61,380 nt of DNA from an uncultured Lachnospiraceae bacterium (GCA_951801245.1 CATOMC010000014.1:1-61380), one strand, 5' to 3'. Positions 1 to 8,194 are shown, numbered from the stretch's first letter. Notes: a model not told the origin generated them from the sequence alone. Program-made: numbers and translations.

Positions 1-31
1 CTATTCTTGTAACTTTGATATGATAACACAA

Positions 32-92
32 GAAGGTACTGGTTCAAACACTCTGCTGTAAAATACATCAGAATATATGAGCCAGTACCTTC
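32..92. repeat. Inverted repeat at the left edge of the element
   Basis: The arms GAAGGTACTGG (32-42) and CCAGTACCTTC (82-92) are perfect 11-bp inverted copies around a ~39-nt AT-rich loop. The right arm overlaps the stop codon of the truncated PcfB-like gene. No T-run follows on either strand, so it is a poor intrinsic terminator. It could be the end of an insertion sequence or the scar where the conjugation module was lost. Identity not established. Confidence 0.5.
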
Positions 93-348
93 ATTTAATT
101 TGACGAATATAAGAAAGACTTGGAGCACCTAGGGTGCTGGATAACAACACCTGCATATCGCCGCCGCGCTTTAATAGGTTTTTCATGGAAGTCTTCCCTT
201 CCATCTTCTCCTTTGCCAAAACCGCCATAAGAAGCTTTGTAAGCTGCTTCAATGGTTTTATTCCCACACCGGCGACACGGAGGAATAGTTCCGTACCCTC
301 AAAAAGAATATGGATGACCTGAACCGCATCCGTGATCTCGCTGCTCAT
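91..348 (-). CDS. Truncated PcfB-like (DUF3801) conjugation accessory protein
   Basis: This 85-aa product resembles the N-terminal part of PcfB/DUF3801 proteins, which lie just before the coupling protein in conjugative elements of Firmicutes. The stretch KMEGKTSMKNLLKRGGDMQV is typical and normally continues into a second domain. Here the similarity stops after GDMQV and the frame runs about 18 more codons of unrelated residues into the edge hairpin, so the gene looks cut off. It starts inside the stop of the upstream 102-aa gene (ATGA overlap), as in a translationally coupled mobilisation operon. No coupling protein follows. The family call rests on remembered motif similarity; the truncation is inferred from the abrupt loss of similarity. 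Confidence 0.5.
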   Translation of the reverse strand: MSSEITDAVQVIHILFEGTELFLRVAGVGIKPLKQLTKLLMAVLAKEKMEGKTSMKNLLKRGGDMQVLLSSTLGAPSLSYIRQIK

Positions 349-653
349 CTGTCCTCCCCTTTCTCCTGCCCCTTCGCCTGCTGCATCTCTTTCTGATACT
401 GGAACTGGCGCTCTTTATCTGCCGCAAGCTCCTTTTCAAGGCTCTGCATTGCCGCCTCCATGATTTTTCCTGCCGCTTTTGCCTCCGCCGCCTGCCTGCA
501 TAATTTACCAAGGGCGGTATTCCTCTGCCCTGCCTTTTCCGTGCTGTTATCCAAAAGGAGCACGCTGTTAATCTCTATGGACTGTGCCAGAGCGCCGCTC
601 TTTTTCTTAAACTCCTCTGATGCAGATAAAAATTCCTGCAGCTTATGCGTCAT
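345..653 (-). CDS. Small coiled-coil mobilisation-operon protein, unknown
   Basis: A 102-aa hydrophilic, helix-rich protein with many Lys, Glu, Ala and Gln residues, likely coiled coil from about residue 60 onward (AMQSLEKELAADKERQFQYQ). There is no signal peptide or membrane segment. It overlaps both neighbours by 4 nt (ATGA junctions at 345-348 and 650-653), so it belongs to the relaxase-to-PcfB transcription unit. I do not recognise a family. Proteins of this size and charge between a relaxase and PcfB are often accessory components of mobilisation, but that role is inferred from position only. Confidence 0.55.
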   Translation of the reverse strand: MTHKLQEFLSASEEFKKKSGALAQSIEINSVLLLDNSTEKAGQRNTALGKLCRQAAEAKAAGKIMEAAMQSLEKELAADKERQFQYQKEMQQAKGQEKGEDR

Positions 654-1264
654 ACACTCTGCCCCCTTTCGTTTAATATCTTCATAGTCATGCGGAGTTC
701 CCTAATCTTTTCCGCATCCATAGCCCTGTCTGCAAGGAGGATCAACTGCCCTTCGGTAAGACCGTCCTCAATGCCAAGGCGTATCTCCGCAATCTGCCCG
801 GCATCCAGCTCCCCGGCTAACTTCGCCAGCAGGTCCGGCTTCTTACGGATAAAAGGGAAGTGGAATGAAGCGGAAAACCCTTTCTGTTTTCCGGTCTGTG
901 TACCTTTTGCCCTGACTTCCTGCTTCCGGCTTCTCTTTACTGCCTGACAGTTTCCCATCTCCGGGCTGTTACTTATCCGCTGCCTCTCCTGTGCATCCCT
1001 GCCCTCCCATGCCGCCTGCTTCTCCTTAAGCCCTTCCGCATAGGAACGTTGCACCAGCAGCTCCTCATGGAGATTTTTATTTTCAGTTTCCAGCTCCCTT
1101 ATCTTCCTTCCGGTTTCCTCCCGCTCTTCCAGAAGCCGCTCCGCATCCTGCCTTGCCTGCCGGAACTGCTCTTCCAGTTCCAGATAGCAGGGATCAGCAT
1201 CTGCCTCCGTATCTACTTCCCCATTCTTTCCCTGTGCCGAAAAAAGATCCGGGTTTTCCTCCAT
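650..1264 (-). CDS. Coiled-coil protein following the relaxase; possibly its detached C-terminal part
   Basis: About 204 aa from the ATG at 1264; the same frame is open back to a TTG at 1354, overlapping the relaxase by 74 nt. Residues ~30-100 are strongly charged and helical (EEQFRQARQDAERLLEEREE), and the last 60 residues form a second helical segment. AAGGAAGG lies only 2 nt before the ATG, which is close for a ribosome site. Two readings are possible. It may be a separate coiled-coil mobilisation protein, or the C-terminal part of a longer relaxase separated by a frameshift near 1290, because the relaxase ends at a TGA in the overlap. The sequence alone does not decide. Confidence 0.5.
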   Translation of the reverse strand: MEENPDLFSAQGKNGEVDTEADADPCYLELEEQFRQARQDAERLLEEREETGRKIRELETENKNLHEELLVQRSYAEGLKEKQAAWEGRDAQERQRISNSPEMGNCQAVKRSRKQEVRAKGTQTGKQKGFSASFHFPFIRKKPDLLAKLAGELDAGQIAEIRLGIEDGLTEGQLILLADRAMDAEKIRELRMTMKILNERGQSV

Positions 1265-1280
1265 GACCTTCCTTAAGTCC

Positions 1281-2009
1281 TCAAGGAAACTGTTCTGCCT
1301 TGAGAAATCTTCTTTCAATATTTTCTTTGGTATAATACGCCGAAATATCAGCAAGCCGGATAAACCGCTTCTCCCCCATTGGCTTTAGATAGGCTTCCCC
1401 ATCCTTCTGCCTTACCCCATAGCCTTTCAGTTCCAGTAATTTCAGGAAATTTTCATAGCTTGTGGCAAAAGAAATGGAATCCTCCATATCCAACCTGATC
1501 TGGTGATTCCATTTGAAAATGCCCTGTTTTGTTTTATCCCACTTCTTCAGCATTTTTTGTTTTGTGCCGACTTCAATATCCTGTATGGAAAGACCGTACT
1601 CTCTGCACAGTTCATTGACAATGGGCTGGATCTCCCTTGCCCAATCCCCCTTTTCGTAACGGTATTTCTTCCCGGTGCGCCATGACACGCTGTTGAAAAG
1701 GATATGGGAGTGAACATGCTCTGTATTGTCATGGGTGGCATACAGGCACTGGAAATCATCCCCAAAATATCTCTCCACAAACTTCTGTGTGATCTCCATA
1801 GCGGTCTCTGGTCTTACTTCCAGCTTTTTAAAAGATATGATAAAGTGGTAGCCCTGCCGCTTGTCTGCTTTTCCATACTTCCGCTTTGTTGCAAGCATCT
1901 CCTGTAATGCGGTGTCTGCGTTGCAGTTATGGCTTCCCACCAGCAAGCCGCCCTGCGTCTTTTCTTCGTCTGTAATGTAGGAAATGGCGTTTGCAAGGTG
2001 CATAGCCAT
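1281..2009 (-). CDS. MOBP-type relaxase (MobA/VirD2-like), start codon abnormal
   Basis: Relaxase/mobilisation nuclease domain that would nick oriT and stay covalently bound to DNA through a tyrosine. Counting from the ATG at 2009, Tyr11 lies in ISYITDEEKT, the usual catalytic context. The metal-binding histidines follow: His55 (GYHFIISF) and the triad region HDNTEHVHSHILFN at 93-106. Similarity to the family extends 16 codons upstream (AITKLSCIHQTGKRY) to an ATC codon at 2057-2055. That ATC is preceded by GGAGG with ideal 6-nt spacing, but no ATG, GTG or TTG is there. The true start is therefore either ATC or a mutated ATG, and ATG-2009 has no ribosome site of its own. The protein is 242 aa from ATG-2009 and ~258 aa from the ATC. 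Confidence 0.8.
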   Translation of the reverse strand: MAMHLANAISYITDEEKTQGGLLVGSHNCNADTALQEMLATKRKYGKADKRQGYHFIISFKKLEVRPETAMEITQKFVERYFGDDFQCLYATHDNTEHVHSHILFNSVSWRTGKKYRYEKGDWAREIQPIVNELCREYGLSIQDIEVGTKQKMLKKWDKTKQGIFKWNHQIRLDMEDSISFATSYENFLKLLELKGYGVRQKDGEAYLKPMGEKRFIRLADISAYYTKENIERRFLKAEQFP

Positions 2010-2060
2010 GTAGCGTTTTCCTGTCTGGTGGATGCAGGATAGTTTGGTGATTGCGATTGA

Positions 2061-5000
2061 CTACCTCCATATATTCCTTATTTCATAATTGTCAACAACT
2101 TTTGCCTCTGCAACACAGTCTTTTAATTCTGATGATATTTCAAAATGAGAATCTGATATATAATCATAATAACTATATAGAACATTTACACAATTAAACA
2201 ATCCATCCATGTAAAATCTCTGCCCTTTATCAGCCGGCTCCCTATAAAGCTCTATACATTTCCTGATTGCAGACGAAATATATTTTTGTGATCTTAAATC
2301 CGTAAAATAGCTCTGCGTCACTAAGGGCGCAAAATATATCCAGACTGCTCTTGAGTATTCAATATCCAGATACTTTATCGAATCCATAAATTTTTCAAAT
2401 GAACTATCTATATCAGCATTTCTCACTCCCTTACTTTCAAAGTAGAAAATCAGGCATCTTATACCTGTAAATACACTTGAATAATTTTTCTTATTGCCAG
2501 ATAAGACAATGTTCTCAAAAATCTCCATGCACAAATTATACTGGTCATTTTTGATTTCATTGACTATCCTAACGGCATCTGTCACAATCTGGTTTTCAAC
2601 TAACAACTGCCAGATTTCATTAATTTTTTCATACACAGATTCTACAAATCCATTATTAATTGCCTGAATATAAATCAGGGCAGTTATTTCCCCTATGTAT
2701 TCAAATTTCTTTTCTGCACTATATTTATCAAATTCATCTTTCAAAAGACTTTTTTCATGAAGGATATATTTATACGCTGTGTCCAGCATGAATATAGCCA
2801 ATTTTTCATCTAAATCCACTTTTTCAATCTTTCGCTTTGACATTCTCGATGTTAAATAGAAAAAATTTAAATAATTACGCACACTATCTAAGGAATTAGT
2901 TCTAATCATGCCAAAACTGGTTACGGAAGTCAAATATCTGTCTTCCAAAAGATATTGGTAATACATTTCAGAAAAATTGACCGTATCGGGATGCGGCAAC
3001 TCTTCCCATATAAATGGATAATATAGCTCCGAACGTGGCAATGTCCCACCTTCCCATAAGACATCTTCAACTCTTTTTCTCAAATCTTCCAGTCTATAGT
3101 TTTTCCACAATAATAAAAGCTGTGATATTCCACAATCTCTCTCTTTGATATCTTCTTTAGCAGCCAATTGAATTGCACCAAGGTAATAATCTCTTATATT
3201 TTCTTTATCAATATCAAACGAGAATTTACTAAAATAACTTGCCAGATGAAACTGCACTCCAAACTCCTTAAATATCATATTCTGGCATGAAGTCGCCACA
3301 GTGCCATTAAAGCGAGTAGCGATACGGTCTATAATATTATCTATATCCCTATCAATGCGGCTATCACCATTTCTGCTTACTCTTCCTAATATATCCAGAT
3401 ATTGTATGACACTTTCATCAGGCATAAAAATCACAAGCCTCGATAATATGTCTAAAATATTTTTCATAGATATAATATACTTTTTATGAAAATAGTCATC
3501 TTCCGTCTCATAGAGTTCTGCCAGCGATATTAATGACCGAAACAAGTTATCTATATCGTCTTTACACGTTACCCCTATCGTTTCTCTGGTGAATATCTGG
3601 CTTATAAGCTTATCATTATTACTACGAGCTATAAGTGAGAGTTTCCAGTATGTACAGTTGCTTGAAGCAATCACCTCATTAAATACTCTGGGCAGCAAGT
3701 CTGCTAAATCGTTGAATAGCGGCAAGCATAGTTTATCAAGAGTACTCAGATAACTGAAGCTCTTTGTGTAAGCATCCTTTATTCCTGTGTAATGTGTAAG
3801 GGTTATACTTTTCCCTGTGTTTAGATTAAATGGTAATATCCTTCTGCTTTCTTTGCAATCATCCTTGAAAAAAGTTCGACTCAAATCGTCTCTCCGCCTT
3901 ATTACAATCTGGCGTGTATTATATAAATTCTCAAAATACTCCGCATCCGAATACTCTTCCGAAATATCCCAACGGCTTGCACGATGACATAAATTCAAAT
4001 ATCCCAAATAAGATGCATAAATATCTTTTGGTATTTTCATTTGCGCTAATTCCGATGAACATTCACTTAATATTTTATCCGCAACCCCATATTCTGATAG
4101 CTGTTTGTAAAAACCAGCTTTTTTTACCTTATATTCAAAACTGCTTTCTTCTATTTCCCCTGTTAATTTTATTGCCTCTTTGTATTCAAAATGCTCTATT
4201 CTATATTTAATTTTTTCTATAAGTAGTTCGTTTTTATACCACGATACCTTCCTTACAAGAGATTCGAGCAATAATATTTTTTTCTCATACGCTGGTTTCT
4301 TGCTATCAATCCGATACATCTCAGCAAGATATAAATTTATTTCGACTAAAGCTTCCAGCTTATCGCTTGCCATAGTAGAAAAATCATTATAGCTTCCACA
4401 AATCTCTTCTAACTCTTCTGCATTTTCATCTCCCAAAACCATAGAACACTTCCTTAAGACTTTAATCATATCTGCAATTTCTATTATGGGTAAATACTCT
4501 TTGCATTCATGTACTAACACCCTAAAATGTACTATAAAATATTCTTTTCGTCTCTCGCCTATTTCTCCATTATTACCTTTTTCTGTTATTTGATCAGGGA
4601 ACAAAATATATGGCTGCATCTGCTTTGCTACTTGCCTTAAATATTTCCCTATGTCCTTAATATATTTTCCTTTGTCTTTCGGACTCCAAAATATATCTAC
4701 TTTGGAATATGGTCTATCTTGAAAAATATCTTCTTCTCCCTGATTTTTCTCTAATAAATCTAAAAATCTGGAAATAGCCACCCCATGCCTGTCTGTCTCT
4801 CCTGCATCAATCAAACAGGATATGTCAACGATTATAATCTGCCTGCTCTCCAATAACTTTCTTTCAGGTTCACTTAATTTATCATATATTCCAATAAGAT
4901 AAATAATAGGACAACATTCCCCCATATTATCCCTAATCCAGCCCATCCAATTCTGAAAATTAGGATCATCACCTGAAAATCCAATTAAGCATAACCTTGT

Positions 5001-5645
5001 TTCCAGCATTGCCTGACGCACAGTATTCACCATTGCTGCATGTTTGGCTGGGTAAGTCCTATAATCTTCATCACTTATTATATATGGCTTGACATGCGGA
5101 ATACTGCCATGCAATTTTACTATTCTAGGACTAATGCTTCCTGCTATGTCACTGTCGGAACAAACTATCTGATAATTCTCTTTGCTGAAAACTATATCTG
5201 TTGCACGTTCCAGCAACGTATCATAATTTGTTGTAAATATGTCTGCCCAATTTAATTTTACTAATTTTTTATGCAAATCTCCCGGCATAAATAAATCATC
5301 TGCAATGGCATTTTCAATCAGATGATTCATTTTGTTCCTATCGAAGTTTACAACATATTCTTCCGCTAATTTAGTGACATTCTTTCCTGATGTCTTTATG
5401 ATTCGTTGCTTTTCCCATTCCTCTTTCTGATCATCATTAAAAGCAGAAAGTTTTGGATATAATTCACAATACATCTTGTCTGCAAGCCCACTCCAATCAG
5501 GTGGCTGAATATCCTTCATTCCCTTGCTCTTTGCATTTTTAGAAAATCCGGCACCGATCATCAATGATGCCTTTCCATATTTTCTATGTTCTTTAAGCCG
5601 CATAGCAATGTCTTCTACACAAGAATAAACTCGTTCTATACCCAT
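2061..5645 (-). CDS. Large SIR2-domain protein, probable NAD-depleting anti-phage effector (DSR-like)
   Basis: A 1194-aa protein from the ATG at 5645, which has GGAGGG eight nt upstream. Residues ~1-300 form a SIR2-like NAD-binding domain: GAGFS at 31-35, FTTNYD at 137-142 with the key Asn140, KLHGS at 177-181 with catalytic-type His179, and GFSGDDPNF at 222-230. The remaining ~890 residues are AT-rich, helical, repeat-like sequence without a recognised catalytic motif. This architecture matches defence-associated sirtuins, in which a SIR2 NADase is joined to a long helical phage sensor; activation drains NAD and aborts infection. That function is by family analogy, not shown here. The gene is lower in GC than its mob neighbours and lies between the two halves of the mobC-relaxase operon. 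Its stop codon TAG lies just after the GGAGG of the relaxase. The C-terminal region should decide whether it belongs to DSR1, DSR2 or a new subtype. Confidence 0.85.
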   Translation of the reverse strand: MGIERVYSCVEDIAMRLKEHRKYGKASLMIGAGFSKNAKSKGMKDIQPPDWSGLADKMYCELYPKLSAFNDDQKEEWEKQRIIKTSGKNVTKLAEEYVVNFDRNKMNHLIENAIADDLFMPGDLHKKLVKLNWADIFTTNYDTLLERATDIVFSKENYQIVCSDSDIAGSISPRIVKLHGSIPHVKPYIISDEDYRTYPAKHAAMVNTVRQAMLETRLCLIGFSGDDPNFQNWMGWIRDNMGECCPIIYLIGIYDKLSEPERKLLESRQIIIVDISCLIDAGETDRHGVAISRFLDLLEKNQGEEDIFQDRPYSKVDIFWSPKDKGKYIKDIGKYLRQVAKQMQPYILFPDQITEKGNNGEIGERRKEYFIVHFRVLVHECKEYLPIIEIADMIKVLRKCSMVLGDENAEELEEICGSYNDFSTMASDKLEALVEINLYLAEMYRIDSKKPAYEKKILLLESLVRKVSWYKNELLIEKIKYRIEHFEYKEAIKLTGEIEESSFEYKVKKAGFYKQLSEYGVADKILSECSSELAQMKIPKDIYASYLGYLNLCHRASRWDISEEYSDAEYFENLYNTRQIVIRRRDDLSRTFFKDDCKESRRILPFNLNTGKSITLTHYTGIKDAYTKSFSYLSTLDKLCLPLFNDLADLLPRVFNEVIASSNCTYWKLSLIARSNNDKLISQIFTRETIGVTCKDDIDNLFRSLISLAELYETEDDYFHKKYIISMKNILDILSRLVIFMPDESVIQYLDILGRVSRNGDSRIDRDIDNIIDRIATRFNGTVATSCQNMIFKEFGVQFHLASYFSKFSFDIDKENIRDYYLGAIQLAAKEDIKERDCGISQLLLLWKNYRLEDLRKRVEDVLWEGGTLPRSELYYPFIWEELPHPDTVNFSEMYYQYLLEDRYLTSVTSFGMIRTNSLDSVRNYLNFFYLTSRMSKRKIEKVDLDEKLAIFMLDTAYKYILHEKSLLKDEFDKYSAEKKFEYIGEITALIYIQAINNGFVESVYEKINEIWQLLVENQIVTDAVRIVNEIKNDQYNLCMEIFENIVLSGNKKNYSSVFTGIRCLIFYFESKGVRNADIDSSFEKFMDSIKYLDIEYSRAVWIYFAPLVTQSYFTDLRSQKYISSAIRKCIELYREPADKGQRFYMDGLFNCVNVLYSYYDYISDSHFEISSELKDCVAEAKVVDNYEIRNIWR

Positions 5646-5728
5646 AATGTTTCCCTCCAACATCAAATCCTTTATCCCGTATAGCATAATCTTTACACCA
5701 AATGGAATAATTTGTCTAACTGGATATT

Positions 5729-5977
5729 CTAACTCATATTCATCTGTATTACCATAATTTTCATTAACAATAATATTTCATCCACTTCTGCTTCCAAACT
5801 TATTTTATCATCTACGCTGTATATATGGGAATTACTATTTTTCACGATCTGATTGACATTCACACCTATTTTGTTAATTTCATTCCGCAACCGCATCAGT
5901 TCCAGCTCTTTGCTCCTTGGATTCACCGTCAGCTTAAAGTGCTTCCGAAGCGTGCTTTCACCTTTTTGTCTTGCCAT
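5729..5977 (-). pseudogene. Second, internally deleted mobC copy
   Basis: The 82-aa frame MARQKGESTLRKHFKLT...NPRSKELELMRLRNEIN is a diverged copy of the MobC at 7856-8194. About 32 residues are missing, removing the middle of the ribbon-helix-helix region (TARILTERSKAENMNESEYIRYLLL in the intact copy). The flanking parts stay in frame and align closely, including VNQIVKNSNSHIY. The last ~15 residues also differ. MobC binds oriT and helps relaxase open the nick site; without the core helices this copy should not bind DNA. It lies directly upstream of the SIR2 gene, where a relaxase would be expected. Confidence 0.75.
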
Positions 5978-6006
5978 GTATCTGATATAAACAGCAATAT
6001 GAAAAA

Positions 6007-6339
6007 CTACTCCTTTATAAACGCTTTATCTGCTACGGGAATTCCGCCCTCATCAGATATATAACGCTCTACCTTCATATGCAGGTCATATTTCTCACGG
6101 AGTTCAGCAATTTTCCCCATCATGGGTGAAGCATGGTGAATATCTATCGAACGCTGGTCTTTCCAGCTATCGATCAAAAGAACTGTTTCTTCATCTGCCA
6201 ACGGGAAGAAATACTCATACCTGATATTTCCCTCTTCTGCACGGATATCATCAACCACCCCGCTTGCAATCATTTTCTCTGCAAATTTTTTTGCATTTCC
6301 ATTTACACCTTTATAGTAGATGTTTACTGTAATAGCCAT
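6007..6339 (-). CDS. Antibiotic-biosynthesis-monooxygenase (ABM) fold protein
   Basis: A 110-aa protein starting at ATG-6339, with GGAGG eight nt upstream. The pattern ITVNIYYKGVNGNAKKFAEKMIAS, then GNIRYEYFFPLADEETVLLIDSWKDQRSIDIHHASPMM, fits the dimeric ferredoxin-like ABM fold of small quinol monooxygenase-like proteins (YgiN type). The conserved pieces are the (E/R)Y.F.. strand, the W.D strand and the histidines before the last helix. The substrate is unknown. It is the last gene of a four-gene cargo group between two mobC copies and is followed 29 nt later by the degenerate mobC. The fold call is fairly safe; the enzymatic role is not. Confidence 0.7.
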   Translation of the reverse strand: MAITVNIYYKGVNGNAKKFAEKMIASGVVDDIRAEEGNIRYEYFFPLADEETVLLIDSWKDQRSIDIHHASPMMGKIAELREKYDLHMKVERYISDEGGIPVADKAFIKE

Positions 6340-6355
6340 TTGATTTCCCTCCAAT

Positions 6356-6886
6356 CTATCTGCGTATATAAATTAAATCTGTTATCCCGTTATATGTCTG
6401 CGTTTTCAATAATTTCAATTTTATTTCTTTCTCCGTATTACCAAAAAGACGGATACCGGAACCTAAAATGATTGGAATGACGGAAATATAAAATTGGTCT
6501 ATCAAATCATCTTTCATTAACTGCCGGACTATATTTGCCCCGCCGCATATCCAGATATTTTTTCCATCCTTTGATTTCAGCCTTTCCAACAGGGTGGCTG
6601 GATTTTCATTTACAAAATGAATCTGCTCCGTAGAATCCATCTCCCTGTGGGTAAATACATAAGTGGTAAAATCACTGTATATCCATTCTGTCGGCGAAAG
6701 TTCCGTTGTAACCTGATCATATGTATTCCACCCCATTAAAACTGTGTCAATTCCCTTCACAAATTCAGAATACACATCTACATTTTCACTGTCACTGCCC
6801 TGCCCATGCAGCCAGCCGACTCCTCCGTTACAATCCGCAATAAACCCGTCAAGGCTCATTGCAATAAATAAAACTGTTTCTCTCAT
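6356..6886 (-). CDS. Dihydrofolate-reductase-like protein of the RibD C-terminal family
   Basis: A 176-aa protein with the hallmarks of the RibD_C/YwjB-type reductase fold: FIAMSLDGFIAD near the N terminus, VLMGWNTYDQV at ~50-60, the NADPH-binding GKNIWICGGANIVRQLM at ~108-124, and the C-terminal IPIILGSGIRLF. These proteins use NADPH and resemble dihydrofolate reductase, but most lack an assigned substrate. Some mobile-element copies have been discussed as folate-pathway bypass enzymes; there is no evidence for that here. The chromosomal folA at 52.4 kb is clearly different. It lies 16 nt upstream of the ABM-fold gene and is probably co-transcribed with it. Confidence 0.75.
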   Translation of the reverse strand: MRETVLFIAMSLDGFIADCNGGVGWLHGQGSDSENVDVYSEFVKGIDTVLMGWNTYDQVTTELSPTEWIYSDFTTYVFTHREMDSTEQIHFVNENPATLLERLKSKDGKNIWICGGANIVRQLMKDDLIDQFYISVIPIILGSGIRLFGNTEKEIKLKLLKTQTYNGITDLIYIRR

Positions 6887-6987
6887 ACTTACTTCCCATC
6901 CTGATTAAACATAAAAATGTCCGGCAGATCCTGACATCCATTTAAAGTAACCTGTACAGCACCAACACCCCTGCAAATTAGAAACTA

Positions 6988-7539
6988 TTACTTCTTCTTG
7001 ATAAGTTTCAATTTTATATTTCTTCTGTCAGCAATCTTTTGAAATACCTCTGCCACATACAAGCATTGTGACTTAAATGGCAGTGAGGGCAGTTCGTCAT
7101 TTGATTGTATTTGATTTATCGCTTCCCGTATCTCTGAAAATTCTAATAAATTGACTGCCACACAAAAGAAATTCTTCCTGCGCCCATCATTATAATTAGA
7201 AAGCAAGTAGGAAAGAATTTGTATTTTTTCCTGCTGTTCCAAATTATATTGCTCAATGCCTATCCTTTGCGCTTTTTCCAAATCTGCCCTTCGCCGCCTG
7301 TGCGTAATAAAAGAATCATATTCCTCAATATGTTGATATTTTTCACATGGATATTGTTTACACTCATAGCAATATTCAATCATTCCATGTTCAAGACTGC
7401 ATTTCGCAATTTTACATGACTGATTACCATTACCGCAACCGCCACAGTAATTTCCCAAAAGCATAGGGCACAGCCCACAATTTAAGCCGCAAAGAGAAAA
7501 TAATTGATTTTTCCGTTCAAACCCTTTCAAAAATACCAC
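6988..7539 (-). CDS. DUF3795-type cysteine-rich protein
   Basis: A 183-aa protein with a dense N-terminal cysteine cluster: SLCGLNCGLCPMLLGNYCGGCGNGNQSCKIAKC, followed by EYCYECKQYPCEKY. This CxxxCxxCP and CxxC pattern is that of DUF3795 proteins and probably binds zinc or an iron-sulfur cluster. The C-terminal half is helical without known motifs. The listed start is a GTG at 7539; a TTG three codons later has better spacing from GGGTGG and is an alternative. Function unknown. It is part of the cargo group between the two mobC genes. Confidence 0.75.
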   Translation of the reverse strand: MVFLKGFERKNQLFSLCGLNCGLCPMLLGNYCGGCGNGNQSCKIAKCSLEHGMIEYCYECKQYPCEKYQHIEEYDSFITHRRRRADLEKAQRIGIEQYNLEQQEKIQILSYLLSNYNDGRRKNFFCVAVNLLEFSEIREAINQIQSNDELPSLPFKSQCLYVAEVFQKIADRRNIKLKLIKKK

Positions 7540-7565
7540 CCCAATTCCAAAAAGAAATAAATTTC

Positions 7566-7859
7566 CTAAAACTCACGCAATATCAGTTCTGTAATTCCCT
7601 GATTTTCTCCCATTGTAATCCTCTTTACTTTAGGCTCCCTCCCATAGCTGAATTCATCCCAGATACCATCCCGGATTCTTGTGCCGCCATGATAGCCATG
7701 TATGATGCGGATTCTGTACGTTCCTGTTCCTGAATTATTTAGATGTTTCTTTACCTCTCTGATTGCTGTTTCTACATCTTTCCCATGAACATCAATTTCG
7801 ATAATGCCTGACACTGAATCTCCCCCGTTTCTTAAGACTGTGGAATTATATATGGTCAT
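7566..7859 (-). CDS. Small Smr-domain-like protein
   Basis: A 97-aa protein. Residues ~18-80 match the Smr (small MutS-related) pattern: IIEIDVHGKDVETAIREVKKHL, then TYRIRIIHGYHGGTRIRDGIW, where the paired HG motifs (DVHG and IIHGYHGGT) are the characteristic Smr loops. Smr domains bind or cut nucleic acid, and isolated Smr proteins act on RNA or stalled ribosomes in some bacteria; the substrate here is unknown. Its ATG overlaps the TGA of mobC (ATGA at 7856-7859), so it takes the place where a coupled mobilisation gene would be expected. Its first ~15 residues may belong to the fusion junction. Confidence 0.65.
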   Translation of the reverse strand: MTIYNSTVLRNGGDSVSGIIEIDVHGKDVETAIREVKKHLNNSGTGTYRIRIIHGYHGGTRIRDGIWDEFSYGREPKVKRITMGENQGITELILREF

Positions 7860-8194
7860 CCAATTTTTTTAACCATACATTCCATTAAGTCCGCTGCTTT
7901 ATTTACCTGTGATTTTAATTCCATTTTATCATCTTCCCTATATATATGGGAATTACTATTTTTCACGATCTGATTGATATTCACGCCGATTTTATTTATC
8001 TCATTCCGCAGCCGCATCACTTCCAGTTCCAGCTCTTTGCTCCTTGGATGCTCCGACTGGTTTAAGAGCAGGTAACGGATATATTCTGATTCATTCATAT
8101 TTTCCGCTTTGGAGCGTTCCGTCAGGATTCTTGCGGTCTCTTCGGTCAGTTTAAAGTGCTTCCGAAGCGTGTTTTCGCCTCTTGGTCTTGCCAT
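7856..8194 (-). CDS. mobC: MobC mobilisation accessory protein (intact copy)
   Basis: A 112-aa protein from ATG-8194, placed by GGAGAGG six nt upstream; the open frame extends further but has no ribosome site. Residues 1-40 carry a ribbon-helix-helix-like segment (ENTLRKHFKLTEETARILTERSKAENMNESEYIRYLL), then a basic helix MRLRNEINKIGVNINQIVKNSNS typical of the MobC family. Such proteins bind oriT and assist strand separation for the relaxase. A run of strong hairpins lies immediately upstream (8221-8297), as expected if that is oriT. A shorter, diverged second copy exists at 5729-5977. Confidence 0.85.
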   Translation of the reverse strand: MARPRGENTLRKHFKLTEETARILTERSKAENMNESEYIRYLLLNQSEHPRSKELELEVMRLRNEINKIGVNINQIVKNSNSHIYREDDKMELKSQVNKAADLMECMVKKIG

